8,819 bases of DNA from JAENVT01 sp031404635 (GCA_031404635.1 JANNHY010000028.1:1-8819), one strand, 5' to 3'; positions 1 through 6,687 are shown, counted from the first letter of the stretch. The notes: generated from the sequence alone by a model not told the origin. Numbers and translations are program-made.

Positions 1-1
1 C

Positions 2-406
2 AGGAAAGGCAAAGCGTCCCATCTTGCGTTCAATGGCGGCGGCAAAACGAATGGCGCGATCTTGGCTGGTGAAGCCTTCCTGCCTGTCCCACCCGGCCAA
101 CAATTCCTTACTGACGCTCATGATACGCGCGAGATCGACGAAGATCCCTTCGGCTGGCGGATGTTCGAGCGTCGTCAAAGATGGAAATCGGCCATTGGCG
201 ATTTCCTTGTGCATGGACTCCAACCGCACAAGCGGGCTGACTGCGACCACCGGCTTGTCCGGCGTAAGACGCACGACATCGCACGTTTGAGAAACAACAA
301 CGAGACCCGCGACATTGTCTGGGTTCTCGCGCGCATCAAATGGTTCACCGGCTTCCGAAGTATCTGCGAACAAGAACCCGCCTACGCCGAGGGCGTAGCG
401 CTTCGT
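2..406 (-). CDS. Conserved hypothetical protein with SQTCD motif, partial at both ends
   Basis: Reading the minus strand from 406 down to 2 gives 135 codons with no stop and a protein-like composition, beginning TKRYALGVGGFLFADTSEAG. A stop (TGA, 407-409) lies directly upstream. There is no ATG, GTG or plausible TTG start before the conserved-looking part, so the true N-terminus is missing; the C-terminus runs off the window at base 1. A hydrophobic strand leads into VVVSQTCDVV (residues 36-45), followed by a segment rich in Val/Ser/Pro/Leu. The C-terminal part (from about 85) looks helical and charged, with a GIFVDLARI strand and a DRAIRFAAAIERK helix. I recall VxSQTCD motifs in uncharacterised accessory proteins but cannot assign a family or function. 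GC is lower than downstream, suggesting a different origin from the rest of the window. Plus-strand frames over this region read as arginine-rich shadows and are not accepted. Confidence 0.72.
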
Positions 407-412
407 TCACAG
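398..412. other. Abrupt junction between two 5'-truncated genes (rearrangement or assembly chimera)
   Basis: The minus-strand SQTCD frame is coherent up to about base 400 and hits a stop at 407-409. The plus-strand permease frame becomes family-like from about 403-415. Each gene lacks its N-terminal part, and the two face away from each other from the same few bases, with no room for promoters or start sites. GC also shifts here, from about 56% to well over 60%. Natural genes do not normally share a common break like this, so the sequence to the left probably belongs elsewhere: by deletion or insertion in the genome, or by misassembly near a contig end. Confidence 0.65.
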
Positions 413-1098
413 AGTTGTCGGTGTTCAAAGTGGTTCTGCGTACGGTGCTGATCGCCGGAGGAGTGACCGCGCTCTGCTTTGCAATAGCTCTGCCAACGTC
501 GTTCTTCATCGCCAAGATCGCCCCGAGGTGGATGCGTCGTGGACTGATCGTGTCGATCCTGTTGCCCCTGTGGGCGGGATACCTGGTCAAGGGCTACGCC
601 TGGCGGGCGATGCTGTCGCCGGCCGGCAACTCGTTTGCCGCGGCCGGTAGCGGTAGCGGCGGGTTCCTGGTGAGCGTGTTCGGCTGGACCCCTGGATACG
701 GGCGCACGGGCGTGATCCTGGCGCTCACCTACCTCTGGCTGCCCTACATGGTGCTGCCGATCTACGCCGGGCTCGAGCGGCTACCGGCATCGCTGCTCGA
801 CGCGGCTGGCGACCTCGGCGCCCGGCCGTTGCGCACGTTCCGAAGCGTGATCATGCCGTTGCTGCTGCCGTCGATCGCAGCCGGCTCGATCTTCACCTTC
901 TCGCTGTCGCTGGGCGACTACATCGTTCCGCAGCTCGTAACCGACGGCAAGCAGCGGGTGATGTTCGGTACCTTCATCAACAGCACCTTGGGGGCCCCCA
1001 ACCAGCCGCTCGCAGCGGCCTACACCCTGTGGCCGCTTTTGATCATCATCGCCTACCTCGTCGCGATGAAGCGCCTCGGCGCGTTCGAGAGCATTTGA
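403..1098 (+). CDS. PotB-type ABC transporter permease, 5'-truncated
   Basis: This is an inner-membrane permease subunit of a polyamine-class (spermidine/putrescine-like) ABC importer. From base 403 (codon 1), five hydrophobic segments can be seen: about residues 10-38, 48-66, 103-124, 156-180 and 203-223. The cytoplasmic EAA loop that docks on the ATPase is at about 130-160 (LLDAAGDLGA, then TFRSVIMPLLLPS). The PotB-like stretch LLPLWAGYLVKGYAWR is at 53-68. Family members have six helices and about 270-300 residues; here 231 remain and the first helix with its periplasmic lead-in is absent. An ATG at 340 extends the frame, but those residues are Arg-rich and overlap the opposite-strand SQTCD gene, so I do not trust it. 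GTG at 421 is the only other nearby start. The gene stops 3 nt before the second permease. It would probably not make a working subunit in this form. The substrate is inferred from family resemblance only. Confidence 0.8.
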   Translation, partial: SFTELSVFKVVLRTVLIAGGVTALCFAIALPTSFFIAKIAPRWMRRGLIVSILLPLWAGYLVKGYAWRAMLSPAGNSFAAAGSGSGGFLVSVFGWTPGYGRTGVILALTYLWLPYMVLPIYAGLERLPASLLDAAGDLGARPLRTFRSVIMPLLLPSIAAGSIFTFSLSLGDYIVPQLVTDGKQRVMFGTFINSTLGAPNQPLAAAYTLWPLLIIIAYLVAMKRLGAFESI

Positions 1099-1101
1099 TC
1101 G

Positions 1102-1917
1102 ATGGGTACCTCGCGACTCTCCAAGTGGGTACTCGGCCTCATCACCGCGGCCACCCTGGCGTTCCTGTACATTCCGATGTTGGTCGTCGCCCGCCTGTCG
1201 ATCAACAAAGCGAACTCTGTGGCGTGGCCGCCCAGGGGCTGGACACTCGACTGGTGGCGCGAGGCATGGCGAAGTGATGGGCCCCGCGAGGCGCTGCTCA
1301 ACTCGGTAAAGGTCGCCCTCGCCGCGACGCTGATTGCCCTCGTACTTGGCACCTTGGGGGCCTTCGCCATGCAACGGTTCCATTTCTTCGGCAGGAACGC
1401 CGTCTCGTTCCTGATGGTGCTGCCCATCGCCCTGCCGGGCATCGTCACCGGCATCGCCCTGCAGAACACGTTCTCCCGCCGTATCGACGTTGGGCTGTTC
1501 GACTTCTCCGTCGGTTTCGGATTCCACTCGTTGGTCGTCGCCCATGCCACGTTCTGCGTCGTCGTCGCCTACAACAACGTCATCGCCCGGTTGCGGCGCT
1601 CGTCGCCGAACCTGCTCGAGGCTTCCGCCGATCTCGGCGCGCATGGCACGCAGACGTTCCGCCTCGTCACGTTTCCGCTCGTGCGGTCGGCACTCGTCGC
1701 CGGCGGAATCCTGGCCTTCGCCCTGAGCTTCGACGAGATCGTGGTTACCACGTTCACCGCCGGTGCAGGGTTCCAGACCCTGCCGCAATGGATCCTGGCC
1801 AACTTCAGCCGTCCGAGGTTCATCCCGATCGTCAATGTGCTGGCGACGTTCGTGATGATCGTCTCGATCCCCCTCGCCTGGGTGGCCCAGAGGCTTAGCG
1901 ACGGGGGGTCGTCGTAA
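1102..1917 (+). CDS. PotC-type ABC transporter permease
   Basis: This is the second permease of a polyamine-class ABC importer, 271 residues, full length for the family. Six hydrophobic segments are visible: about 9-30, 65-90, 100-122, 143-164, 195-218 and 239-263. The EAA-type coupling loop is at 170-200 (LLEASADLGA, then TFRLVTFPLV). The start is the ATG 3 nt after the stop of the PotB-type gene, an arrangement typical of an operon with translational coupling; upstream bases offer only a weak GAGAG-like site. No ATPase or substrate-binding protein follows: ftsY comes next, 25 nt downstream. The remaining transporter genes should therefore lie upstream, beyond the junction near 405. The substrate could be spermidine, putrescine or another small cation; the sequence alone does not decide. 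Confidence 0.9.
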   Translation: MGTSRLSKWVLGLITAATLAFLYIPMLVVARLSINKANSVAWPPRGWTLDWWREAWRSDGPREALLNSVKVALAATLIALVLGTLGAFAMQRFHFFGRNAVSFLMVLPIALPGIVTGIALQNTFSRRIDVGLFDFSVGFGFHSLVVAHATFCVVVAYNNVIARLRRSSPNLLEASADLGAHGTQTFRLVTFPLVRSALVAGGILAFALSFDEIVVTTFTAGAGFQTLPQWILANFSRPRFIPIVNVLATFVMIVSIPLAWVAQRLSDGGSS

Positions 1918-1924
1918 CTGCCGG

Positions 1925-1934
1925 CGGTAGCGTG
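1925..1934 (+). promoter_or_regulatory. Putative leaderless promoter -10 element of ftsY
   Basis: CGGTAGCGTG contains TAGCGT (1928-1933), which fits the actinobacterial -10 pattern TANNNT. Nine bases separate it from the ATG at 1943, so transcription could begin at or very near the start codon. There is no Shine-Dalgarno site in the short gap, which fits a leaderless mRNA. The identical ten bases precede ffh at 4705-4714. I see no convincing -35 box. Confidence 0.5.
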
Positions 1935-1942
1935 ATGCCGCC

Positions 1943-3019
1943 ATGCCGTGGATCTATCTCGTTCTCATCGCCGTCGTGCTCGTTGTCGGGCTCGGCGTGG
2001 TGCTGCTCAACCGCCGTCGCAGCGCCGCTACATCAGCCCCACCGACCCGCCCAACTGCCGTCGAGGATCGACCGCCCATCGTCCCGCCGCAGGCCCCGGC
2101 CGGGCTGGAGCGTCCCAACTTCCGCAGCCGCATGGCCAAGGCGCGCAATGCGCTCGCCGGCACGTTCGTGGGTATCCGCAGCCGAAGCGGTATCGGCCAG
2201 GCGACGTGGGACGACCTGGAAGAGGCGTTGCTACGCGCCGATGTCGGCCTACGCGTCACCGACGATCTGCTCGGCGGGTTGCGGGTCAGGGTGAAAGCCA
2301 AAGAGATCACCGAACCGGGGCAGTTGCTCGACGCATTGCAGGCCGAGATGGTCGAACGCCTTTCAGGGGCAGACCGCTCGCTGCGTTTCGACGACGTGCC
2401 CGGTGGGCCGAACGTGTGGCTGTTCGTCGGCGTCAACGGTGTCGGCAAGACCACGACCATCGGCAAGGTTGGCGCCCAGCAGGCGGCGCTCGGGCGGTCG
2501 GTGCTGATGGCCGCGGGTGATACTTTCCGCGCCGCCGCCGTCGAGCAGCTCGGCACGTGGGCCGAGCGCAGCGGTGCCGAAATGGTGCGCGGCAACGAAG
2601 GGGGCGATCCCAGCGCGGTGATTTTCGATGCGATCGAGAGGGCAACTGCCCGTCACATCGATCTCGTGCTATGTGACACGGCTGGCCGTCTGCACACCAA
2701 GACCAATCTGATGGAGGAGCTACGCAAGGTGCGCCGGGTCGCTGCGAAGGGTGCCGGTCGGGTGACCGAGGTGCTGCTGGTGATCGATGCGACCACCGGC
2801 CAGAACGGCCTCACCCAGGCTCGCGAGTTCGGTGACGCAACGGAGGTCACCGGTGTCGTGCTGACCAAACTCGACGGCTCGGCCAAGGGCGGGATCGTCT
2901 TTGCCATCGAGACCGAGATCGGCCTGCCGGTGAAACTCGTCGGCGTCGGCGAGACCCTGGGCGACATGATTCCATTTGATCCCGCTGAATTCATCGACGC
3001 TTTGGTCAGGGAAGATTGA
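1943..3019 (+). CDS. ftsY: Signal recognition particle receptor FtsY
   Basis: FtsY is the membrane-bound SRP-GTPase that receives ribosome-SRP complexes by pairing with Ffh and hands them to the SecYEG translocon. The protein has 358 residues. Residues 3-22 form a hydrophobic helix followed by NRRRS, a type of N-terminal membrane anchor known in actinobacterial FtsY, then a Pro-rich linker (31-55). The N helical domain runs about 60-145. The G domain shows P-loop GVNGVGKTTT (163-172), the SRP-specific insertion DTFRAAAVEQL (193-203), DTAGR (245-249), TKLDG (308-312) and closing GVGE (334-337). All key residues are intact. The ATG at 1943 gives the anchor immediately. A nearby ATG at 1932 is in another frame. 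The gene starts 25 nt after the permease gene but has its own putative promoter, and a lipoprotein gene separates it from its partner ffh. Confidence 0.97.
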   Translation: MPWIYLVLIAVVLVVGLGVVLLNRRRSAATSAPPTRPTAVEDRPPIVPPQAPAGLERPNFRSRMAKARNALAGTFVGIRSRSGIGQATWDDLEEALLRADVGLRVTDDLLGGLRVRVKAKEITEPGQLLDALQAEMVERLSGADRSLRFDDVPGGPNVWLFVGVNGVGKTTTIGKVGAQQAALGRSVLMAAGDTFRAAAVEQLGTWAERSGAEMVRGNEGGDPSAVIFDAIERATARHIDLVLCDTAGRLHTKTNLMEELRKVRRVAAKGAGRVTEVLLVIDATTGQNGLTQAREFGDATEVTGVVLTKLDGSAKGGIVFAIETEIGLPVKLVGVGETLGDMIPFDPAEFIDALVRED

Positions 3020-3062
3020 TCATCATGGGAACCACAGTGGCGTTCGTCAACGTCAAACAGAC

Positions 3063-4616
3063 ATGATCCGCTCACGCCTTCTTGCAATCGCCGCCGTCGT
3101 GGTCGTCTTCGGACTAAGCGCCTGCGGCGACCCGAACACCACCGCACCGCTCGCCGATCAGCCCAAGGTGATCGAACTGGCCAGTGGCCAGTGGGCACCC
3201 GCCGGGGCAACCTCCGCCGCTGCAGAACTCGACTCGAAGATGCCCTTCATGGCGCCGACCGAGTTCGTGTACGACGGTGAGCTACCGGCCCTCGATGGGC
3301 CGTCGGCGTCGTGGTACTTCGCCCCCGGTCAGCAACCCGATCTGGAGCGGATCGCCGATTTGGCCGCGTCGCTCGGCGTCGTGGGTGAAGTACGCAGCAT
3401 GCCCGAGGATCAAGGTGGCGGCTGGGCTGTCGGTCCCGAGGACTACAGCGCGGCGGTCTTGACAGTGGGCCTCGATGGCATGCTCAGCTGGTGGTTGAGC
3501 GCCGCGCCAGGTGTCTCCGTCGGCTATGCCTGCGCCGAGCGGGGCATCGCCGTCGATCCCGCCACGGGCGGGGGAGTTGACGGCAGCTCAGGTACGGCAG
3601 TCGATGCCCCGCCGCCCGCCGACACGCCTCCTGGCGACGATGTGGTCGCCCCCGACGTTGTCGCTCCCGAGTGTCCCCAGCCGCAACCGCCCGCCGGAGT
3701 TCCCACCAAGGACGAAGCGCTCGCCAAGGCCAAGGTCTTGATCGCCTCGTGGGGCTACGCCGTCGACTCGTACCAGTTCGACGATGCCTATGCCGACGAG
3801 TGGAGCGCCAGCGTCAACGCTTCGCTCACGCTCGATGGCATGAAGGCCCCGATCATGTTGTCGGTCGGCTTTGGCGAGAACGGTGCTGTCACCTACGCGT
3901 CGGGCTACCTCGCCGAACCGCAGCGCGGTGCCGACTATCCGACCATCGGCACGGCCGCAGGACTGGAGCGGCTGAAGACTCAGCAGGACCAGTACCTCGG
4001 ATTCGGCGATGTGGCAGTGATGAAGGCCACCGACGAGGTTGCACCGCAGCCGGCGCTCGGTGCTCCGGCAATCGCCCCCGACATTGCGCCTTGTCAACCA
4101 GGTCCGGCCGTCGACTGCGCCCCGATCGACATCGAACCGGTCACAGTCACGTTGAACAGCGTCACGGCTGATCTGACAATGGTGTGGGCTGCCGACAACA
4201 CGATCTGGCTGCTGCCCGCCTACACCTTCGGCTCGGCCGACGGCGGCCTGTACACCGTGATGGCCGTCGACGACAGCTTCATCCAACAGCCCGACCCCGA
4301 GGTTCCCACGACCGAGCCGCTCGTGGTTCCCGAGCCGGCTCCGCTGCCCGTGCCCGGCGGCCCTGATACTCCCACATGCACGAGGTTCGAGGAGCCGACC
4401 TCGATCACGACCCCGGGACTTGACATCGCCTGGGCTGAGCGTTGGATCGGGTTGTGCCTGTCGTACGCCGAGTCCGAGGCGTCGGTGCTCGGATGGTCGG
4501 TTCGCGTGGTGCGCGAGGACGGCGTCGATCTGGCCGTCACAGCCGATTTCTCGGATACCCGGTTCAACGTGGCGGTCAAGGGTCAAATCATCACCGAAGT
4601 CCTCTCCATCGGCTGA
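3063..4616 (+). CDS. Secreted lipoprotein with C-terminal potato-inhibitor-I/I78-like domain
   Basis: The protein has 517 residues and an unknown overall role. MIRSR plus a hydrophobic stretch ends in lipobox LSAC with Cys21 as lipidation site, so it should be anchored on the outer face of the membrane. This signal selects ATG 3063; an in-frame ATG at 2976 adds 29 residues inside ftsY and would spoil the signal. Two alpha/beta-looking segments (about 60-157 and 215-405) are separated and followed by Pro-rich linkers (about 180-213 and 407-437). Residues 453-517 resemble potato inhibitor I (eglin c, MEROPS I13) and bacterial I78 inhibitors. They show WIGL, a helix, VRVVREDG, then VTADF (492-496), Arg500, FNV and a final ITEVLSIG. 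Aligned to eglin c by eye, the reactive bond would be Ala494-Asp495. The gene starts 43 nt after ftsY; a large inverted repeat follows it. The first 450 residues match nothing I can name. Confidence 0.85.
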   Translation: MIRSRLLAIAAVVVVFGLSACGDPNTTAPLADQPKVIELASGQWAPAGATSAAAELDSKMPFMAPTEFVYDGELPALDGPSASWYFAPGQQPDLERIADLAASLGVVGEVRSMPEDQGGGWAVGPEDYSAAVLTVGLDGMLSWWLSAAPGVSVGYACAERGIAVDPATGGGVDGSSGTAVDAPPPADTPPGDDVVAPDVVAPECPQPQPPAGVPTKDEALAKAKVLIASWGYAVDSYQFDDAYADEWSASVNASLTLDGMKAPIMLSVGFGENGAVTYASGYLAEPQRGADYPTIGTAAGLERLKTQQDQYLGFGDVAVMKATDEVAPQPALGAPAIAPDIAPCQPGPAVDCAPIDIEPVTVTLNSVTADLTMVWAADNTIWLLPAYTFGSADGGLYTVMAVDDSFIQQPDPEVPTTEPLVVPEPAPLPVPGGPDTPTCTRFEEPTSITTPGLDIAWAERWIGLCLSYAESEASVLGWSVRVVREDGVDLAVTADFSDTRFNVAVKGQIITEVLSIG

Positions 4617-4632
4617 CACACATCACCGCGGT

Positions 4633-4689
4633 GTTTGACGACTGGCGCCCCTATAGGGGGCCCCTATAGGGGGGCCGCAGTCGTCAAAC
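4633..4689. repeat. Large inverted repeat with tandem CCCCTATAGGGGG core
   Basis: GTTTGACGACTG (4633-4644) is perfectly complementary to CAGTCGTCAAAC (4678-4689). Between the arms lie two exact adjacent 13-base copies of CCCCTATAGGGGG (4648-4660 and 4661-4673). Each core is itself a palindrome able to form a 4-bp hairpin with a TATA loop. The whole can fold as one long, nearly perfect hairpin, or as a 12-bp stem topped by two mini-hairpins. It fills the gap between the lipoprotein stop (4616) and ffh (4722). It could be a transcription terminator for the ftsY-lipoprotein unit (no T-run follows, so not a classical one), a protein-binding site, or a small mobile palindromic repeat. Confidence 0.9.
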
Positions 4690-4704
4690 GCTGGAGGCGA
4701 GCGC

Positions 4705-4714
4705 CGGTAGCGTG
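4705..4714 (+). promoter_or_regulatory. Putative leaderless promoter -10 element of ffh
   Basis: CGGTAGCGTG is identical to the sequence before ftsY. Its TAGCGT (4708-4713) fits TANNNT and lies 8 nt before ATG 4722. A CTGGAGG at 4691-4697 is too far upstream (about 24 nt) to serve as a ribosome binding site, which favours a leaderless start. No clear -35 box is seen. Confidence 0.5.
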
Positions 4715-4721
4715 TCAGGCG

Positions 4722-6083
4722 ATGTTCGACTCACTGTCTTCCCGCCTCGAAGGCGTCATCAAGAAGATCCGCGGTAAGGGTCGGCTCACCGACGACGATG
4801 TCGACGAGGTGCTGAAGGAGATCCGCTCCGCGCTGCTGGAGGCCGACGTCAACGTGGGCGTCGTGCGCAACGTCACGGCCCGCATCCGCGAGCAGGCGGT
4901 CGGAGCCAAGCTCAGCCAGGCGCTCGACCCGGGTCAGCAGATCGTCAAGATCGTCAACAGCGAACTCACCGCGATGCTCGGCGGCGAGACACTGAAGATC
5001 TCCTACGCCAGCCGTCCACCGACCGTGGTGCTGATGGCCGGCTTGCAAGGTTCGGGCAAGACCACCAATGCGGCCAAGTTGGCCCGATGGTTCAAGAGTC
5101 AGGGCCGCCAGCCGCTGATGGTCGGTGCCGACTTGCAGCGCCCGGCAGCGGTCGAACAACTCCGCACGCTCGGTCGTCAGATCGATGTGCCGGTGTTCAG
5201 CGAGCCCGGCGACCCGGTTTCCACCGCTCGCCGTGGTCTGGAGGAGGCCCGCCGCCTCGGCCGCGACGTGCTGATCGTCGACACTGCCGGCCGCCTGGCA
5301 ATCGATGCCGAGATGATGGAACAGGTCCGCCAGATCAGCCAGGTGGTGCAACCCGACTACACATTCCTGGTGATCGACGCGATGACCGGTCAAGACGCTG
5401 TCGGCGTAGCCCAAGCGTTCCATGCCACGCTGGCAATCGACGGTGTGATCATGTCGAAGCTCGACGGCGATGCCCGCGGTGGAGCGGCGCTGAGCGTGAA
5501 GGAAGTGATCGGTAGACCGATCGCCTTCGCCTCGACCGGTGAGAAGCTCAGCGAGTTCGAGCAGTTTCACCCCGACCGTATGGCCGGACGCATCCTCGGA
5601 ATGGGCGACATGCTCAGCCTGATCGAGCACGCCGAGCAGGCCTTCGAGAAGGACCAGGCCGAGGCTGCTGCCGAGAAGTTGTTGGAGGGCGAATTCACCC
5701 TCGACGACTTCCTCGAACAGATGCAGTCGCTGAAGAAGATGGGGCCACTCGGCAATCTCCTGGGGATGATGCCGGGCATGCCCAAGGAACTGAAGGGCGC
5801 CGAGATCGGCGACGACCAACTCAAGCCGGTCGAGGCGATCATCCGCTCGATGACCCCACTGGAACGGCGCAAGCCCGAACTGATCAAGGGCACCCGCCGG
5901 ATCCGTATCGCCAACGGCAGCGGCACGTCGGTCGGCGACGTGAACCGGCTGGTCAAGCAGTTCAGCGAGATGCAGAAGATGATGAAGAAGATGGGCGGCA
6001 TGGCGATGGGCAAGAAGGGCAAGAAGGGCCGCGGCCTGCCCGGTATCGGCGCCATGCCTAGTGGCTTCCCCAAGTTCAATTGA
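4722..6083 (+). CDS. ffh: Signal recognition particle protein Ffh (SRP54 GTPase)
   Basis: Ffh binds SRP RNA and signal sequences emerging from the ribosome, then docks on FtsY. At 453 residues it is normal for the family. The N domain spans about 1-90 (MFDSLSSRLEGVIKKIRGKG is typical). The G domain has P-loop GLQGSGKTT (107-115), ADLQRPAAVEQL (136-147), DTAGR (187-191) and SKLDGDARGG (245-254, with Ser in place of the more usual Thr). The M domain follows from about 325, with Met-rich helices such as MMPGMP and MQKMMKKMGGMAMG, the signal-peptide groove, and an RRIRIANGSG RNA-binding stretch (392-401). The C-terminus is basic and Gly-rich. An in-frame ATG at 4635 adds 29 residues encoded by the inverted repeat and is rejected. 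rpsP follows after 43 nt. Confidence 0.98.
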   Translation: MFDSLSSRLEGVIKKIRGKGRLTDDDVDEVLKEIRSALLEADVNVGVVRNVTARIREQAVGAKLSQALDPGQQIVKIVNSELTAMLGGETLKISYASRPPTVVLMAGLQGSGKTTNAAKLARWFKSQGRQPLMVGADLQRPAAVEQLRTLGRQIDVPVFSEPGDPVSTARRGLEEARRLGRDVLIVDTAGRLAIDAEMMEQVRQISQVVQPDYTFLVIDAMTGQDAVGVAQAFHATLAIDGVIMSKLDGDARGGAALSVKEVIGRPIAFASTGEKLSEFEQFHPDRMAGRILGMGDMLSLIEHAEQAFEKDQAEAAAEKLLEGEFTLDDFLEQMQSLKKMGPLGNLLGMMPGMPKELKGAEIGDDQLKPVEAIIRSMTPLERRKPELIKGTRRIRIANGSGTSVGDVNRLVKQFSEMQKMMKKMGGMAMGKKGKKGRGLPGIGAMPSGFPKFN

Positions 6084-6108
6084 TAGCCTCTCGTCGTTCG
6101 TATTCTGC

Positions 6109-6114
6109 AAGGAG
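6109..6114 (+). promoter_or_regulatory. Shine-Dalgarno site of rpsP
   Basis: AAGGAG lies 12 nt before the ATG of rpsP, slightly further than usual. It contrasts with ftsY, ffh and trmD, which have no such site, and suggests rpsP is translated from a leadered mRNA, possibly reading on from ffh. Confidence 0.65.
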
Positions 6115-6126
6115 CCCTGAAGTCGT

Positions 6127-6399
6127 ATGGCAGTGAAACTGCGCCTCACCCGAGTCGGCAAGACCAAGCAGCCGCAGTATCGCGTCGTCGCCACCGATAG
6201 CCGGTCGCCTCGTGACGGCCGGTTCATCCAGATTGTCGGCACCTACAACCCGCGCACCGAGCCCTCGACGGTCAACATCGACAACGCCAAGGCCGTGAAG
6301 TGGCTGATGCACGGCGCCCAGCCGACCGAGCGGGTCAAGAAGCTGTTGGAAGTGTCGGGCGCGATGGCCGAGTTCAGCGCTGCCCGGGCGGCGACGTGA
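6127..6399 (+). CDS. rpsP: 30S ribosomal protein bS16
   Basis: bS16 is a small-subunit protein needed for 30S assembly, binding 16S rRNA. The product has 90 residues, beginning MAVKLRLTRVGKTKQPQYRV. The family signature then continues with ATDSRSPRDGRFIQIVGTYNP (residues 22-42), followed by the C-terminal VKWLMHGAQPTERVKKLL helix. Length and conserved residues are normal. An AAGGAG site precedes the ATG. The stop codon TGA overlaps the GTG start of the next gene (GTGA), so the two are probably translationally coupled. It opens the conserved ribosome-maturation block. Confidence 0.98.
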   Translation: MAVKLRLTRVGKTKQPQYRVVATDSRSPRDGRFIQIVGTYNPRTEPSTVNIDNAKAVKWLMHGAQPTERVKKLLEVSGAMAEFSAARAAT

Positions 6400-6683
6400 C
6401 CGACCAGACCCCCGAGTCGGTCGAGCGCCCCAACCAGATCCCGGCGCCCACGGCCACCGCAGTGCTCACCCACGTTGTGCGTTCGATCGTCGACGATGCC
6501 GATGCCGTGCACGTCGATGCCGTCGAGGGCCGCCACCGTCTCAAGCTCGAGGTCAAGGTCGGCCCCGGTGATCTCGGCCGTGTGATCGGCCGTCGTGGTC
6601 GTACAGCGCAGAGCATCCGCACCGTCGTTCGTGCGGCGGCCACTCGTGATGGCGTCGAGGTCGACGTCGACTTTGTCGACTGA
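6396..6683 (+). CDS. khpA: KH-domain RNA-binding protein KhpA
   Basis: KhpA is a small KH-domain RNA-binding protein found between rpsP and rimM in many Gram-positive bacteria. In streptococci KhpA pairs with KhpB and affects cell division and elongation; its role here is inferred. The product has 95 residues. After a disordered, Pro/Thr-rich start (about 1-20) comes LTHVVRSIVDDADAV. The KH core is DLGRVIGRRGRTAQSIRTVV (59-78), with the RNA-contacting GxxG loop at 65-68, and the protein ends in a Val/Asp-rich strand. The GTG start at 6396 shares four bases with the rpsP stop. A longer frame from an ATG at 6300 would run through rpsP and is rejected. Confidence 0.93.
   Translation: MTDQTPESVERPNQIPAPTATAVLTHVVRSIVDDADAVHVDAVEGRHRLKLEVKVGPGDLGRVIGRRGRTAQSIRTVVRAAATRDGVEVDVDFVD
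6666..6680. repeat. Small stem-loop at the khpA/rimM boundary
   Basis: GTCGAC, TTT, GTCGAC forms a perfect 6-bp stem with a 3-base loop (a further GTCGAC sits at 6660-6665). It encodes the last Val-Asp repeats of KhpA and ends directly before its stop. It would cover a candidate TTG start of rimM at 6673. It may simply reflect repeated Val-Asp codons. Confidence 0.35.
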
Positions 6684-6687
6684 CGCT

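Noticed and set aside
340..402. ATG 340 as the start of the PotB-type permease
   Set aside because: The added residues are Arg-rich, unlike a permease N-terminus, and lie on the opposite strand of the coherent SQTCD frame. The usual first membrane helix is absent.
62..451. Plus-strand frames of 88 and 129 residues over the first 450 bases
   Set aside because: Their composition is shadow-like; the minus strand of the same bases gives a clearly protein-like sequence.
781..1944. Long minus-strand frame of 387 residues opposite the permeases
   Set aside because: It is rich in Arg, Gly, Glu, His and Asp with no motif, a typical antisense shadow of GC-rich coding DNA; the plus strand encodes clear membrane proteins.
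3588..4619. Minus-strand frame of 343 residues opposite the lipoprotein
   Set aside because: The plus strand has a clean lipobox and domain structure; the antisense frame has no recognisable motif.
4633..4689. Inverted repeat as the end of an insertion sequence or a CRISPR repeat
   Set aside because: There is no transposase, no target duplication and no spaced repeat units; only a single local palindrome with a tandem core is present.
6080..6106. TTGATA and TATTCT as a sigma-70-like promoter for rpsP
   Set aside because: The spacer is only 15 bases, and the start point would fall on or after the AAGGAG, removing the ribosome binding site. Read-through from ffh is simpler.
4731..6242. Long minus-strand frame of 503 residues opposite ffh
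   Set aside because: It mirrors the third-position GC bias of ffh, shows His/Leu/Asp-rich low-complexity text, and conflicts with an unmistakable Ffh.
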